A stretch of 64,000 bases of DNA from Acidimicrobiales bacterium (lineage in GTDB: Bacteria; Actinomycetota; Acidimicrobiia; Acidimicrobiales; UBA8190), in contig DATKSK010000030.1 of assembly GCA_035531755.1 (NCBI GenBank), positions 62,001 to 126,000 of the forward strand, written 5' to 3'. Position 1 is the first letter of the stretch. Every line of letters begins with the position of its first letter. Shown piece after piece: positions 14,108 through 27,081 of the stretch. The notes under the pieces are model-generated. The model saw only the letters and a program-made list of their open reading frames with translations, was not told where the DNA came from and did not search any database. Position numbers and translations under genes: made by a program.

Positions 14108-15412
14108 TCAGCCCCGTGAGACGTCGGCACCCAGCGAGCGCAGCGTGGCGGCGAGGTCCTCGTAGCCCCGGTCGATGTGGCGGGCGTCGGACACCACCGT
14201 CTCCCCCTCGGCCACCATCCCGGCGAGGACGAGCGCGGCGCCGGCCCGCAGGTCAGGGGCGCGTACGGGGGCGCCCGACAGCCGCCGGACACCGCGCACC
14301 ACGGCGTGGTGGCCCTCGGTGCGGATGTCGGCGCCCATCCGCCGCAGTTCGTCCACGTAGCGGAACCGGCCGGAGAAGAGGTTCTCGGTCACGATCCCGA
14401 CGCCGTCGGCGACGCTCAGCATGGTGACCAGGAACGGCTTGTAGTCCGTGGCCACGCCGGGGTACGGGAGGGTGGCCACGTCGACGCTGTGGAGCCGCCC
14501 GCTCGAGGTCGCCCGCAGGCCCTCGGGCGAGTGAGAGACCGCCACGCCGATCTCGCCCATCTTGCGCAGCACCATGTCCATGTGGTCCGCCCGGCCGTCC
14601 TCGACGACGATCTCGCCGCCGGCCAGCCCGACCGCGGCGAGGAGCGTGGCCGCCACCACGCGGTCGGGGACGACCTGATGGGCGGCGGGGCCGGGGTGCA
14701 GCTCGTCCACCCCGTCCACCTCGATGTGGGAGGTGCCCGCCCCCCGGATGCGGGCCCCCATGTGCGTGAGGAAGTCGGCGAGGTCGATGACCTCGGGCTC
14801 GCGCGCCGCGTTCTCGATGACGGTGGTCCCCCTGGCGAGGACCGCCGCCATGAGGACGTTGTCGGTCGCCGTGTGGCTCGGGTACTCGAACACCACGCGG
14901 TGCCCGACGAGCCGGCCACCGTCGCCGCCCGGCACCCGGCCCTCGATGTTGCCGTGCACCATGTCGAACTCGGCGCCGAGGGTGGCCAGGCCGTGCAGAT
15001 GGATGTCGATGGGACGGTTGCCGAAGTCGTCGCCCCCCGGCAGCGCCACGCTGGCCCGTCCCGTGCGGGCGAGCAGCGGCCCCAGCACGACGACCGACGC
15101 CCGCATCTTCTCGACGAGCTCGTAGGGCGCCTCGGGGACCAGTGCGGCCGGCGTGTCGACGACGATGTCCCCGGGGCGGCCGGGCGCCCCCCCGGCGCCG
15201 GGGCCGTCCGGGAGCCGCTCGACGCGCACGCCGATGGCCGTCAGCACCTCCGCCATGAGTTCGACGTCGACGATGCGCGGCACACCGGACAGGACGTGGC
15301 GCCCTTCGGCCAGCAGGCAGGCAGCCATCAGCTTGAGCGCCGAGTTCTTGGCGCCCCCGACCCGCACCGTCCCGTGCAGCGGCCCCCCGGGGCGAACGAC
15401 GAAGCGGTCCAC
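14108..15412 (-). CDS. murA: UDP-N-acetylglucosamine 1-carboxyvinyltransferase MurA
   Basis: First committed step of peptidoglycan synthesis: transfer of enolpyruvate from PEP to UDP-GlcNAc. 434 residues. K22/N23 in GGAKNSALK and the catalytic Asp in GVATDYKP are present. The fosfomycin-target loop reads [15 protein letters not shown], so the usual Cys115 is replaced by Asp128. The same exchange in mycobacterial MurA is known to confer intrinsic fosfomycin resistance while keeping activity. It follows the acyl-CoA mutase gene by 17 bp and precedes meaB; the murA position next to the atp locus is conserved in actinobacteria. Confidence 0.96.
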   Translation of the reverse strand: MDRFVVRPGGPLHGTVRVGGAKNSALKLMAACLLAEGRHVLSGVPRIVDVELMAEVLTAIGVRVERLPDGPGAGGAPGRPGDIVVDTPAALVPEAPYELVEKMRASVVVLGPLLARTGRASVALPGGDDFGNRPIDIHLHGLATLGAEFDMVHGNIEGRVPGGDGGRLVGHRVVFEYPSHTATDNVLMAAVLARGTTVIENAAREPEVIDLADFLTHMGARIRGAGTSHIEVDGVDELHPGPAAHQVVPDRVVAATLLAAVGLAGGEIVVEDGRADHMDMVLRKMGEIGVAVSHSPEGLRATSSGRLHSVDVATLPYPGVATDYKPFLVTMLSVADGVGIVTENLFSGRFRYVDELRRMGADIRTEGHHAVVRGVRRLSGAPVRAPDLRAGAALVLAGMVAEGETVVSDARHIDRGYEDLAATLRSLGADVSRG

Positions 15413-15429
15413 CGGGCCCGGCGCGCCCG

Positions 15430-17115
15430 TCAGACGACCGGGTTCTCGGCCCAGCGGCCGAACACCGACCCCAGCGCGCCGACGATCTCGCCCACGGTGG
15501 CGTAGGCGCGCACGGCGCGCAGGATGGCGGGCATGGTGTTGGCGTCGGGGACCGCGGCGTCGGCGGTCACGGCCGCCAGGGCGGCGTCGACCTCGGCCCG
15601 GTCGCGGCGCTGGCGCACGGCGGACAGGCGCTTGCGCTGCGCCTCGTCGACCTCGGGGCCGATCTGCAGCGTCGGGGGCGCGGGCTCCTCGTTGCCCTCG
15701 GTGAAGGCGTTGACCCCCACCACGATCCGCCTGCCGGCGGCCACCTTGCGCTGGAACACGTAGGCGGCGTCGGCGATCTCACCCTGGAACCAGTTCTCCT
15801 CGATGCCCTGGAGCACACCCTCGAGCAGCGAGCCGCCGCCCCAGTCGTCGAGACGGGAGAAGACCTCTTCGGCCTGGCGCTCGATCTCGTCGGTGAGCGA
15901 CTCCACGAACCACGAGCCGCCCAGGGGGTCCGAGACGTTCGTGACGCCGACCTCGTGGGCGAGGACCTGCTGGGTGCGCAGGGCGATGCGGGCCGCCTTC
16001 TCGGTGGGCAGGGCGAGGACCTCGTCCATGGAGTTGGTGTGCAGGCTCTGCGTGCCCCCGAGGACCCCGGCGAGCGCCTCGATGGCGGTGCGGACGATGT
16101 TCACCTCCGGCTGCTGGGCCGTGAGCGACACCCCCGCCGTCTGGGTGTGGAAGCGGAGCTGCGTCGACCGGGGCGACGTGGCGCCGTACCGGTTGGTCAT
16201 CCACCGCGTCCAGATCCTGCGGGCGGCCCGGTACTTGGCGATCTCCTCGAAGAAGTCGAGATGGGCGTTGAAGAAGAAGCTGAGCCGGGGGGCGAAGTCG
16301 TCGACGGCGAGGCCGGCGGCCACGGCCGCCTCGACGTAGGCGAACCCGTTGGCGAGGGTGAACGCCAGCTCCTGGGCGGCCGTCGAGCCGGCCTCGCGGA
16401 TGTGGTAGCCGGACACCGACACCGGGTGGAATTTCGGCATCTCGGCGGCGCAGAAGCGGACGACATCGACCACCAGTCGCATCGACGGTCGGGGCGGGAA
16501 GATGTACTCCTTCTGCGCCTGGTACTCCTTCAGGATGTCGTTCTGCAGCGTGCCGCCCAGGGCCCGCCGGGACGCGCCCGTCTGCTCGGCGGCCGCCACG
16601 TACATGGCGAGGAGGACGGGGGCGGGCGAGTTGATCGTCATCGACGTCGTGACGTCGGCCAGGTCGATGCCCGCGAACAGGTCCTCGGCGTCGGCCAGTG
16701 TGTCGACGGCCACGCCGCAGCGGCCGACCTCTCCCTCGGCGTAGGGGTCGTCGGAGTCGCGCCCCATGAGGGTGGGCAGGTCGAAGGCGACCGACAGCCC
16801 GCCGCTCCCGGCCCGCAGCAGCTCCCGGAACCGCACGTTCGTGTCCTCGGCGGTCCCGAAGCCCGCGAACAGGCGCATGGTCCACAACCGGGAGCGGTAC
16901 ATCGACGCATAGGGGCCCCTGGTGTACGGGGGGCGACCGGGCCACCCGAGCTGCTCGCCGGCCCGGTGCTCGGGCCAGTCCTCGGGGCCGTACACGGGCC
17001 GCAGCCCGATGCCCGACATCGTCTCGAAGTCGGCGTCCCGCAGGGTCGACGAGTCGTAGTCCTCCTGCCAGCGCGCCATGCCCTCGGAAAGCCCCTCGTG
17101 GGGCGTGGCGTCCAT
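15430..17115 (-). CDS. B12-dependent acyl-CoA mutase large subunit, isobutyryl-CoA-mutase type
   Basis: TIM-barrel catalytic subunit that rearranges the acyl-CoA carbon skeleton with adenosylcobalamin. 561 residues, N-terminal RGPYASMYRSRLWTMRLFAGF, then LPTLMGRDSD, the HIREAGS region and the C-terminal barrel; no cobalamin-binding domain is attached. Residue F83 (in LFAGF) and Q201 (in KEYQAQKEYIFPP) occupy the places of Tyr89 and Arg207 of methylmalonyl-CoA mutase. Phe and Gln there are the known hallmark of isobutyryl-CoA mutase. The small B12 subunit must be encoded elsewhere, as none is seen here. meaB lies downstream. Confidence 0.88.
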   Translation of the reverse strand: MDATPHEGLSEGMARWQEDYDSSTLRDADFETMSGIGLRPVYGPEDWPEHRAGEQLGWPGRPPYTRGPYASMYRSRLWTMRLFAGFGTAEDTNVRFRELLRAGSGGLSVAFDLPTLMGRDSDDPYAEGEVGRCGVAVDTLADAEDLFAGIDLADVTTSMTINSPAPVLLAMYVAAAEQTGASRRALGGTLQNDILKEYQAQKEYIFPPRPSMRLVVDVVRFCAAEMPKFHPVSVSGYHIREAGSTAAQELAFTLANGFAYVEAAVAAGLAVDDFAPRLSFFFNAHLDFFEEIAKYRAARRIWTRWMTNRYGATSPRSTQLRFHTQTAGVSLTAQQPEVNIVRTAIEALAGVLGGTQSLHTNSMDEVLALPTEKAARIALRTQQVLAHEVGVTNVSDPLGGSWFVESLTDEIERQAEEVFSRLDDWGGGSLLEGVLQGIEENWFQGEIADAAYVFQRKVAAGRRIVVGVNAFTEGNEEPAPPTLQIGPEVDEAQRKRLSAVRQRRDRAEVDAALAAVTADAAVPDANTMPAILRAVRAYATVGEIVGALGSVFGRWAENPVV

Positions 17116-17251
17116 GGCACCAGCCTAACGGGCCTGTCGCCGCCCGCCCGGGGCGGCCGCGGCACAGGCGCCACGTCGCGTGGCGGCGTGACGACACCGG
17201 TTCCCTGCGACAAGGGCTGCCGACGCGCGCCGAGCGCGTTATGGTCGGTGC

Positions 17252-18247
17252 GTGGCGCCGAACCCGCGGGCCCCGGACCGCAACCTGGCCATGGAGCTCG
17301 TCCGCGTGACGGAGGCGGCCGCCCTGGCCGCGGGCCGGTGGATGGGCCGCGGCGACAAGGAGGGCGCGGACGGCGCCGCCGTCCATGCCATGCGCGTGGT
17401 GCTGCAGACCGTGGCCATGGACGGGGTCGTCGTGATCGGCGAGGGCGAGAAGGACCACGCGCCCATGCTCTACAACGGCGAGCGCATCGGCGACGGCTCG
17501 CCGCCCCCGACCGACATCGCCGTCGACCCCATCGACGGGACCACCCTGACGTCGCTCGGCCGCGGGGGCGCCGTGGCCGTGATCGCCGTCTCCGACCGGG
17601 GCACGATGTTCAACCCCGGCCCCTGTGTGTACATGGAGAAGCTGGCCGTGGGCCCGAAGGCGGTGGGATCGGTGGACGTCCGTCGCTCGCCGACCGAGAA
17701 CCTCGACGCCGTGGCGAAGGCGCTCGGCAAGTCGCTGCGCGACATCACCGTCTGCATCCTCGACCGCCCCCGACACGCGCAGTTGATCGAGGAGGTGCGG
17801 GCGAGCGGCGCGCGCATCAAGCTGATCTCGGACGGCGACGTGGCCGGGGCCATCTCGGCGGCCTGGCCCGACTCGGGCGTGGACGTCCTCTACGGCACCG
17901 GCGGCACCCCCGAGGGCGTGATCGCCGCGGCCGCCCTGAAGTGCATGGGCGGCGAGATCCAGGGGAGGCTCTGGCCGCGCGACGACGACGAGCGCGCCGC
18001 GGCGGTGGCGGCCGGGTACGACCTCGAGGCCGTGCTGACCACCGACGACCTCGTGCGCGGCGACAACTGCTTCTTCGCCGCCACCGCCATCACCGACGGC
18101 GAGCTGCTCCAGGGCGTGCGCTACCACGACTACGGCGCCACCACCCAGTCGCTCGTGATGCGCTCTCGCTCGGGGACGGTGCGGTTCGTGAGCGCCCGGC
18201 ACGCGCTCGACAAGCTGCGCGAATTCAGCCAGATCGAGTTCGGCTGA
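17252..18247 (+). CDS. glpX: Class II fructose-1,6-bisphosphatase GlpX
   Basis: Gluconeogenic phosphatase giving fructose-6-phosphate. 331 residues from a GTG start, with [29 protein letters not shown] and the metal-binding DPIDGTTL all typical of the GlpX family. [19 protein letters not shown] and the [18 protein letters not shown] stretch are further family blocks. A later ATG at 17292 (MELVRV) is an alternative start. Transcribed divergently from the acyl-CoA mutase gene and followed at 20 bp by a methyltransferase gene. Confidence 0.94.
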   Translation: MAPNPRAPDRNLAMELVRVTEAAALAAGRWMGRGDKEGADGAAVHAMRVVLQTVAMDGVVVIGEGEKDHAPMLYNGERIGDGSPPPTDIAVDPIDGTTLTSLGRGGAVAVIAVSDRGTMFNPGPCVYMEKLAVGPKAVGSVDVRRSPTENLDAVAKALGKSLRDITVCILDRPRHAQLIEEVRASGARIKLISDGDVAGAISAAWPDSGVDVLYGTGGTPEGVIAAAALKCMGGEIQGRLWPRDDDERAAAVAAGYDLEAVLTTDDLVRGDNCFFAATAITDGELLQGVRYHDYGATTQSLVMRSRSGTVRFVSARHALDKLREFSQIEFG

Positions 18248-18267
18248 GGCTGGGCCCGGGGCGAGGC

Positions 18268-19107
18268 GTGGTGCCCGACGCGCCCCACGCGCCCCACGCG
18301 CTCGGCCGGTACCCGCTCCGCAACGACACGCAGCGCGAGGCCGAGCGCCTGGGCTCGCTGCAGTCGCTGCACGACGCCTCCACCATCCGAGGCCTCGAGC
18401 GCCTCGGCGTGGGGCCCGGCTGGCGCTGTGCCGAGCTCGGGGCCGGGGCGGGATCCATCGCACGCTGGATGGCAGGTCGCGTCGGCGACGAGGGGTCGGT
18501 GACCGCCGTCGACCGCGACACGAGCCTGCTCCGCGGCCTCGGGCGGCGGGCGAACGTCACGGTCGTGACCGGCGACCTGGCCACCATGGACTTCGGCTCC
18601 TCGCGCTTCGACCTCGTCCACTCGCGCTCGGTGCTCATGCACCTCGACGACCCCGACGCCGTCGTCGCGCGGGTCGTCCCCTCGCTGCGCCCCGGGGGCG
18701 CGGTCCTGTTCGAGGAGGCGGACGGCGCCCCCGCCCTGGCGGCGGCATCGACGCCGGACCCGGGCCTGCCCATCCCCTTCCTGCGGGTCATGGTGCCCCT
18801 CGCCGCCCGGTGGACGTGGGCGCGGGGCCTGGCGGCGCGCCTCGAGGCGCTGGGCCTCGTCGAGGTGCACGACGACCTGCGCGAGGACGTCCTCAGGGGG
18901 GCGACGCCGGGTGCCGCCTTCTGGCGCCACACGCTCGAGACGATCCGCACCCTCGTGACCGACACCGCCCGGATGGAGACGATCGCCCTCGACGGCTCCG
19001 ACGGCTCCCACGGCCGGGCCGTCGACGACATGCTCACCCTGCTCGACGACCCCGAGTTCGCCGCGCCCTTCACGGCACGGCACCGGGTGTCGGCCCGGAT
19101 GCCCTAA
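18268..19107 (+). CDS. SAM-dependent methyltransferase (class I)
   Basis: About 279 residues with a Rossmann SAM-binding motif (CAELGAGAGSIARWMA), the acidic residue ending strand 2 (VTAVDRD) and the post-motif LRPGGAVLFEEA. The acceptor cannot be told from sequence; the closest look is to UbiE/menaquinone-type or small-molecule methyltransferases. The start is one of two adjacent GTG codons (18268 or 18271), preceded by a GGGCGAGG ribosome site. Its stop overlaps the convergent atpC stop by 4 bp, leaving no room for a terminator. Confidence 0.82.
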   Translation: MVPDAPHAPHALGRYPLRNDTQREAERLGSLQSLHDASTIRGLERLGVGPGWRCAELGAGAGSIARWMAGRVGDEGSVTAVDRDTSLLRGLGRRANVTVVTGDLATMDFGSSRFDLVHSRSVLMHLDDPDAVVARVVPSLRPGGAVLFEEADGAPALAAASTPDPGLPIPFLRVMVPLAARWTWARGLAARLEALGLVEVHDDLREDVLRGATPGAAFWRHTLETIRTLVTDTARMETIALDGSDGSHGRAVDDMLTLLDDPEFAAPFTARHRVSARMP

Positions 19108-19547
19108 CTGGCGGCTCCGGCGACCTCGAGGCGGACCTCGGCTCGGCGGCGGGAGGCTTCCGCTTCCGCCAGCTCCACGTCGGCCGGGGTGCTCTCGGCA
19201 CCGCTCCCGGCCGACCGGGCGACCAGCTCGGCGATCCGCTCGCCGGCCGCCTCGAGGGACCGCCGCGCCCGCTCGACGTCGATGGCGCCGGCGCGCTCGG
19301 CGATCGGGGCGAGCACCACGACACGCTCCCCGTCCACCTGCACGAACCCGCCGTGGACGGCGGCGCGCTCCTCGGTGCCGTCCTCGCGCTGGAAGCGCAC
19401 CGAGCCGGGGACGATGGCACCGATGAGCCTCGTGTGGCCGGGCATGAAGGTGGCGTCACCGACGTCGGTCCGGAGGATGACGGCCTGCACCTCCTCCTCG
19501 AGCAGGACGCTCTCGGGGGTGACGAGGCTGGACTGGAAGGTGGCCAC
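19104..19547 (-). CDS. atpC: F1Fo ATP synthase epsilon subunit
   Basis: Central-stalk subunit that couples rotation and can inhibit ATP hydrolysis. 147 residues with an N-terminal beta-sandwich (FMPGHTRLIGAIVPG) and a C-terminal helical hairpin (VERARRSLEAAGERI). Last gene of the atp operon, 25 bp after atpD. The C-terminal tail is longer and more acidic/Ala-rich than in the E. coli protein. Confidence 0.94.
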   Translation of the reverse strand: MATFQSSLVTPESVLLEEEVQAVILRTDVGDATFMPGHTRLIGAIVPGSVRFQREDGTEERAAVHGGFVQVDGERVVVLAPIAERAGAIDVERARRSLEAAGERIAELVARSAGSGAESTPADVELAEAEASRRRAEVRLEVAGAAS

Positions 19548-19572
19548 GGCTGCTGCTCCTCGTCCGGCGGGG

Positions 19573-21961
<2,389 letters not shown>

Positions 21962-21964
21962 CGG

Positions 21965-23487
<1,523 letters not shown>

Positions 23488-23488
<1 letters not shown>

Positions 23489-24408
23489 CAGTTCTGTGCT
23501 CCTCGGGTTGCCCCCTCAGGCTTGAGGAGGTGGTCCTGTAGTTGTTCGAGTCGGCGCTCGGCGGTGGCGTCGACGAGCAGGTCGCCGATCTGGACCACGG
23601 CCCCACCGAGGAGCGTGGCGTCCTCGGTCATCTGCAGCTCGACGGGGTGGTGGGTGATGCGCTGCAGCGCCTCTGCCAGCGCGGCCTGCTCCTCGTCGTC
23701 GATGGGGCGGGCCGTGCGCACCCGGGCGATGCGCCACCCCCGGGCGCGCGCCGCTTGCTCGGCGAGCCAGTCGAGCGAGCTCACCACGTCGCGCACGCGG
23801 CCCTGCATGGCGACCCGGGCCAGGCGGACGGTGGCCGGCCGTGCCTTGCCCTCGAGCAGGGCCGACACGAGCCCCTGGCGCGACTCGGGTGGCTGCCCGG
23901 TGTCCGACAGCGCGTCGCGCAGCGTCGGGCTCGACTCGACGATCCGGGCGAAGCGGAAGAGCTCGTCCTCGATCTCCTCGAGCTCGGTGACGTCCGGCGC
24001 GCTCTCGAGCACGGCGTCGGCGTACCCCGACATGAAGTGGCGCCACCCCGTCCGGCTGGCGATGGGCTCCTCGGCGCGGAACTCCGGGCCCTCGAGCTCG
24101 TGGAGGTGGCGGGCCAGCTCGTACAGCTCGTGGAGGGTGGTCGGGAACTCCTCGGTGCGCTCGGTGTCGACCGCCCGCAGGACGAGCCGGATCGCCTCGG
24201 GGCGCACCCTCGACTCGAGCAGCTCCTCCAGGATCGCCCGGCGGGCCCCGGTGGGCACCGCGAAGTCGGTGAGGGCCACGGCGAGGGAGTTCGTGCGTGA
24301 CACCAGGTGCGCCACCGCGTTGAGGTCCTCGGCGACCTGCTCGCCGAGGGGGCCCCGGGCGATGTCGCCGAGCACGGCGACGGCGTACCCGCGAAGTGAC
24401 TGGTGCAC
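23488..24408 (-). CDS. atpH: F1Fo ATP synthase delta subunit, long actinobacterial form
   Basis: Peripheral-stalk cap joining Fo subunit b to the F1 head. 306 residues, against about 180 in E. coli. Residues from about 130 to the end are a complete delta protein (YADAVLESA ... [19 protein letters not shown]). The first about 125 residues look like a second delta N-terminal helical domain ([12 protein letters not shown] ... [14 protein letters not shown]). Such lengthened delta subunits are known in actinobacteria. In mycobacteria delta is fused to a second b subunit; here atpF is separate. Confidence 0.93.
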
Positions 24409-24439
24409 GGTTCGGACTGTTCCTTCGGATTCGCCGGGA

Positions 24440-24970
24440 TCAGCTCTGGGTGCTCGACGCCGAGGTGTTGGCCGACGAGCGCAGCGCGGCCACCGCCTCG
24501 TCGATCAGCGCCCGATGGCTCGAGGCGTCGATCTCGCGCCCGATGACCTGCCGGGCGACGGAGAGGACGAGCTCGCCCACCTGGGCGCTCACCTCGTCGA
24601 CGGCGCGCCGCCGGGCCATGGTGATCTCGGCGTCCGCCCTGGCGACGAGGCGGTCGTACTCCAGCTGCGCCCGCTCCTCGGCGTCGGCGTGCATGCGCTG
24701 GGCCGTCCTGTTGGCCTGCGTCACGATGTCCCGGGCCTGCTGGCGCGCCTCGTCGATGGTCGCCTGCCGCTGCGCACGCGTCTCGTCGGCCTCGGCGCGC
24801 GCTTGCTCGGCAGCCTCGAGCGAGGTGCGGATCTGCTCCTGGCGCTCCCCGAGCGCCTTGTCGAGGACGGGCAGGACGTACTTCCAGATCACCCCCAGGA
24901 CGATCAGAAAGGCGACGATCTCGACGATCAGCGTCGCGTTGGGGACGAGGAAATTGCTGCTGGCGATCAT
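24440..24970 (-). CDS. atpF: F1Fo ATP synthase b subunit
   Basis: Peripheral stalk subunit: one N-terminal membrane span (IVEIVAFLIVLGVIWKYVLP) followed by a long charged coiled coil (ALGERQEQIRTSLEAAEQAR onward). 176 residues from ATG 24970; the frame is open to 25012 but the extra residues (MAGAGHRTRTEAEG) are unlike other b subunits. AGAGG lies about 8 bp upstream of the chosen start. Confidence 0.95.
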   Translation of the reverse strand: MIASSNFLVPNATLIVEIVAFLIVLGVIWKYVLPVLDKALGERQEQIRTSLEAAEQARAEADETRAQRQATIDEARQQARDIVTQANRTAQRMHADAEERAQLEYDRLVARADAEITMARRRAVDEVSAQVGELVLSVARQVIGREIDASSHRALIDEAVAALRSSANTSASSTQS

Positions 24971-25098
24971 TCCTTCAGCCTCTGTTCTGGTTCGGTGGCC
25001 GGCCCCGGCCACACGTGGACGATCGGCCGTGGCGGCCGGTCACTGCGGTGCTCCGGCCACCGGGCCCGGGCCCGGGGCGGAGGAACCGGTCCGTCGGA

Positions 25099-25434
<336 letters not shown>

Positions 25435-26193
25435 TCAGTGCGCCTCGCTCATGGCGCTGTCGAAGTACAGGATCGTCAACAGGGCGAAGATGAACGCCTG
25501 GATAGCCCCGATGGCGAGGTCGAAGGGCTTCCAGATGAGGTCGAGCAGAGGCGTCGCCACGTAGCCGATCGGGACGTGGAAGATGGTCCACACCCCCAGC
25601 GCGGCGATGAGCGCCAGCATCAGCCCACCCGACAGCAGGTTGCCGAAGAGCCGGAGGGCGAGCGTCAGGGGCTTGGCGATCTCCTCGACCCCGTTGATGA
25701 AGATGTTGACCGGGAACAGGAACTTCGGGAACGGCTGCGTCACGTAGTGCCGGAGGTACCCTCCGAGGCCCCTCGCCCTGATCGATGCGATGTGCACCGG
25801 GATGATGACGATGAACGCCAGCGCCAGGGTCATGTTGATGTCGCTGGTGGGAGGCCCGATCCACTCGATCTCGGAACCGATGCCCAGGACGGAGAACCAG
25901 TTGGCGATCAGGATGAAGAAGAACAGCGCCACCGCCAGGGGCACGACGGCGGCGCCCCGGGGCCCGATCGATCCCTCCACCTGCTGCCCGACGGCCTGCA
26001 CCACCATCTCCCAGGCGAGTTGGAGCTTGCCCGGCACCCCGCTTGTGGCCCTGGAGCGCAGGGTGAGGCCGATGCCGATGACAATGGCCATAGCGACGAC
26101 CGTGGCCCACACGACATCGAGGTCGAGGCCGAACCGCTGGACGTGGGTGCCGACGTTGATGTCGGCGGCGATGAAGTGGACGGCGCCGGTCAC
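25435..26193 (-). CDS. atpB: F1Fo ATP synthase a subunit
   Basis: Stator half-channel subunit. 252 residues with several spans. The essential Arg helix is ALRLFGNLLSGGLMLALI (Arg in LALRLFGN) and the C-terminal helix is IQAFIFALLTILYFDSAM. The start is GTG 26193, overlapping the upstream AtpI-like gene by 4 bp (GTGA). Confidence 0.97.
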   Translation of the reverse strand: MTGAVHFIAADINVGTHVQRFGLDLDVVWATVVAMAIVIGIGLTLRSRATSGVPGKLQLAWEMVVQAVGQQVEGSIGPRGAAVVPLAVALFFFILIANWFSVLGIGSEIEWIGPPTSDINMTLALAFIVIIPVHIASIRARGLGGYLRHYVTQPFPKFLFPVNIFINGVEEIAKPLTLALRLFGNLLSGGLMLALIAALGVWTIFHVPIGYVATPLLDLIWKPFDLAIGAIQAFIFALLTILYFDSAMSEAH

Positions 26194-26642
26194 GCGTCAT
26201 CCTCCGTGTCGATGAGGGCGGTCCCCATGCTGGTGTCACCCATCAGCGGGTCGCGCAGCATAGCCACCACCACGTTGGCGAGCAGGGAGAACTGGAAGAC
26301 GGCCAGGCCGATCAGGGTACCGACACCGAGTTGGCGGACGAAGAACGTGATCCCCAGGGCGACGACGCTGATGACGCCGAGGCGGCCGAGGGTGTTGACG
26401 GCCAGAGGGCGGCGCTTGTTCTCGTCGGAGGACGCCGCCGCCTTGACGGTGGCGCGGGAGATGAGCCGGAAGTTCACGAGCGCCATCACCAGGCCGAGGC
26501 AGATCCCCAGGCCCACCAGCGGGTACCCGGCGACCACACCCACCACCAGTGCCGCCGCGCCCACGCCGCAGCCCACGAGCGCGGTGCGGCGCGCCACCGT
26601 GGAGATCTGGGGCAGCGAGAAGTGTGCGAACAGGTTGACCAT
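26190..26642 (-). CDS. AtpI-like membrane protein
   Basis: About 150 residues, four predicted spans (GCGVGAAALVVGVVAGYPLVG, GLGICLGLVMALVNF, LGVISVVALGITFFV, LIGLAVFQFSLLANVVVAML). Its place directly before atpB with a 4-bp overlap matches the AtpI / Rv1303-type gene that heads actinobacterial atp operons, thought to assist c-ring assembly. Sequence conservation in this family is weak, so naming rests mainly on topology and position. Confidence 0.75.
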   Translation of the reverse strand: MVNLFAHFSLPQISTVARRTALVGCGVGAAALVVGVVAGYPLVGLGICLGLVMALVNFRLISRATVKAAASSDENKRRPLAVNTLGRLGVISVVALGITFFVRQLGVGTLIGLAVFQFSLLANVVVAMLRDPLMGDTSMGTALIDTEDDA

Positions 26643-26673
26643 CAGCGCAGCTCACCTAGGGGACGCAGCTCAC

Positions 26674-26877
26674 CTACAGGAACTTGCGGACCTGGCGCAC
26701 CGTGCTCCCGACGGCGGCCACGATCCCCACGACCAGGCCCGTCAACGTGGCGATGGGGCTGCTGCCGATCCAGGCGTCGATCGCCAACCCGATCCCCAGT
26801 CCCCCGCCGATCATGAGCGCCGACGCCAGGCCGATGGACATGAGGTCGAAGACCCTCGGCGGGGGCTTTCCCTCCAT
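26674..26877 (-). CDS. AtpZ/AtpI-family small membrane protein
   Basis: 67 residues, two membrane spans (GLASALMIGGGLGIGLAIDAW and ATLTGLVVGIVAAVGSTV) ending in a basic tail (RQVRKFL). Size, the Gly-rich first span with IDAW and the position in front of the atp genes fit the AtpZ-type accessory subunit family. Probably first gene of the atp operon. Confidence 0.72.
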   Translation of the reverse strand: MEGKPPPRVFDLMSIGLASALMIGGGLGIGLAIDAWIGSSPIATLTGLVVGIVAAVGSTVRQVRKFL

Positions 26878-27081
26878 GGCCTCTCGCTCGGCGCGCGTCG
26901 CTCAGAGCGCAGGTGTCGTGCATCGCCTGGGCCGGCCCGAGATCACTCGGCGTGCCCGGCGCTCGCACCGGCTCCAACGACGGCCGGCGCCCGTTCATCG
27001 TCACCGACTGGGAGCGGGAAGCGCACACCACAATCATCGCATCCGCCGCTTGTGCGCGGCAAAACGAGAGGCCCCCGTGGA
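26878..27081 (-). promoter_or_regulatory. Leader region of the atp operon
   Basis: 204-bp gap between wecA and atpZ, both minus. It must contain the atp promoter unless transcription reads through from wecA. AT content is locally raised (around 27020-27070). No convincing -35/-10 pair or operator was picked out. Confidence 0.3.

Noticed and set aside
15955-18267. Open plus-strand frame upstream of the methyltransferase
   Set aside because: It runs antisense through the acyl-CoA mutase gene and in the wrong frame over glpX; a shadow of high-GC genes.
19104-19107. Terminator at the methyltransferase/atpC junction
   Set aside because: The stops overlap by 4 bp and no hairpin was seen; transcripts probably overlap.
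24440-25012. Longer atpF from an upstream start
   Set aside because: The extra residues are polar and absent from other b subunits; ATG 24970 starts right before the span.
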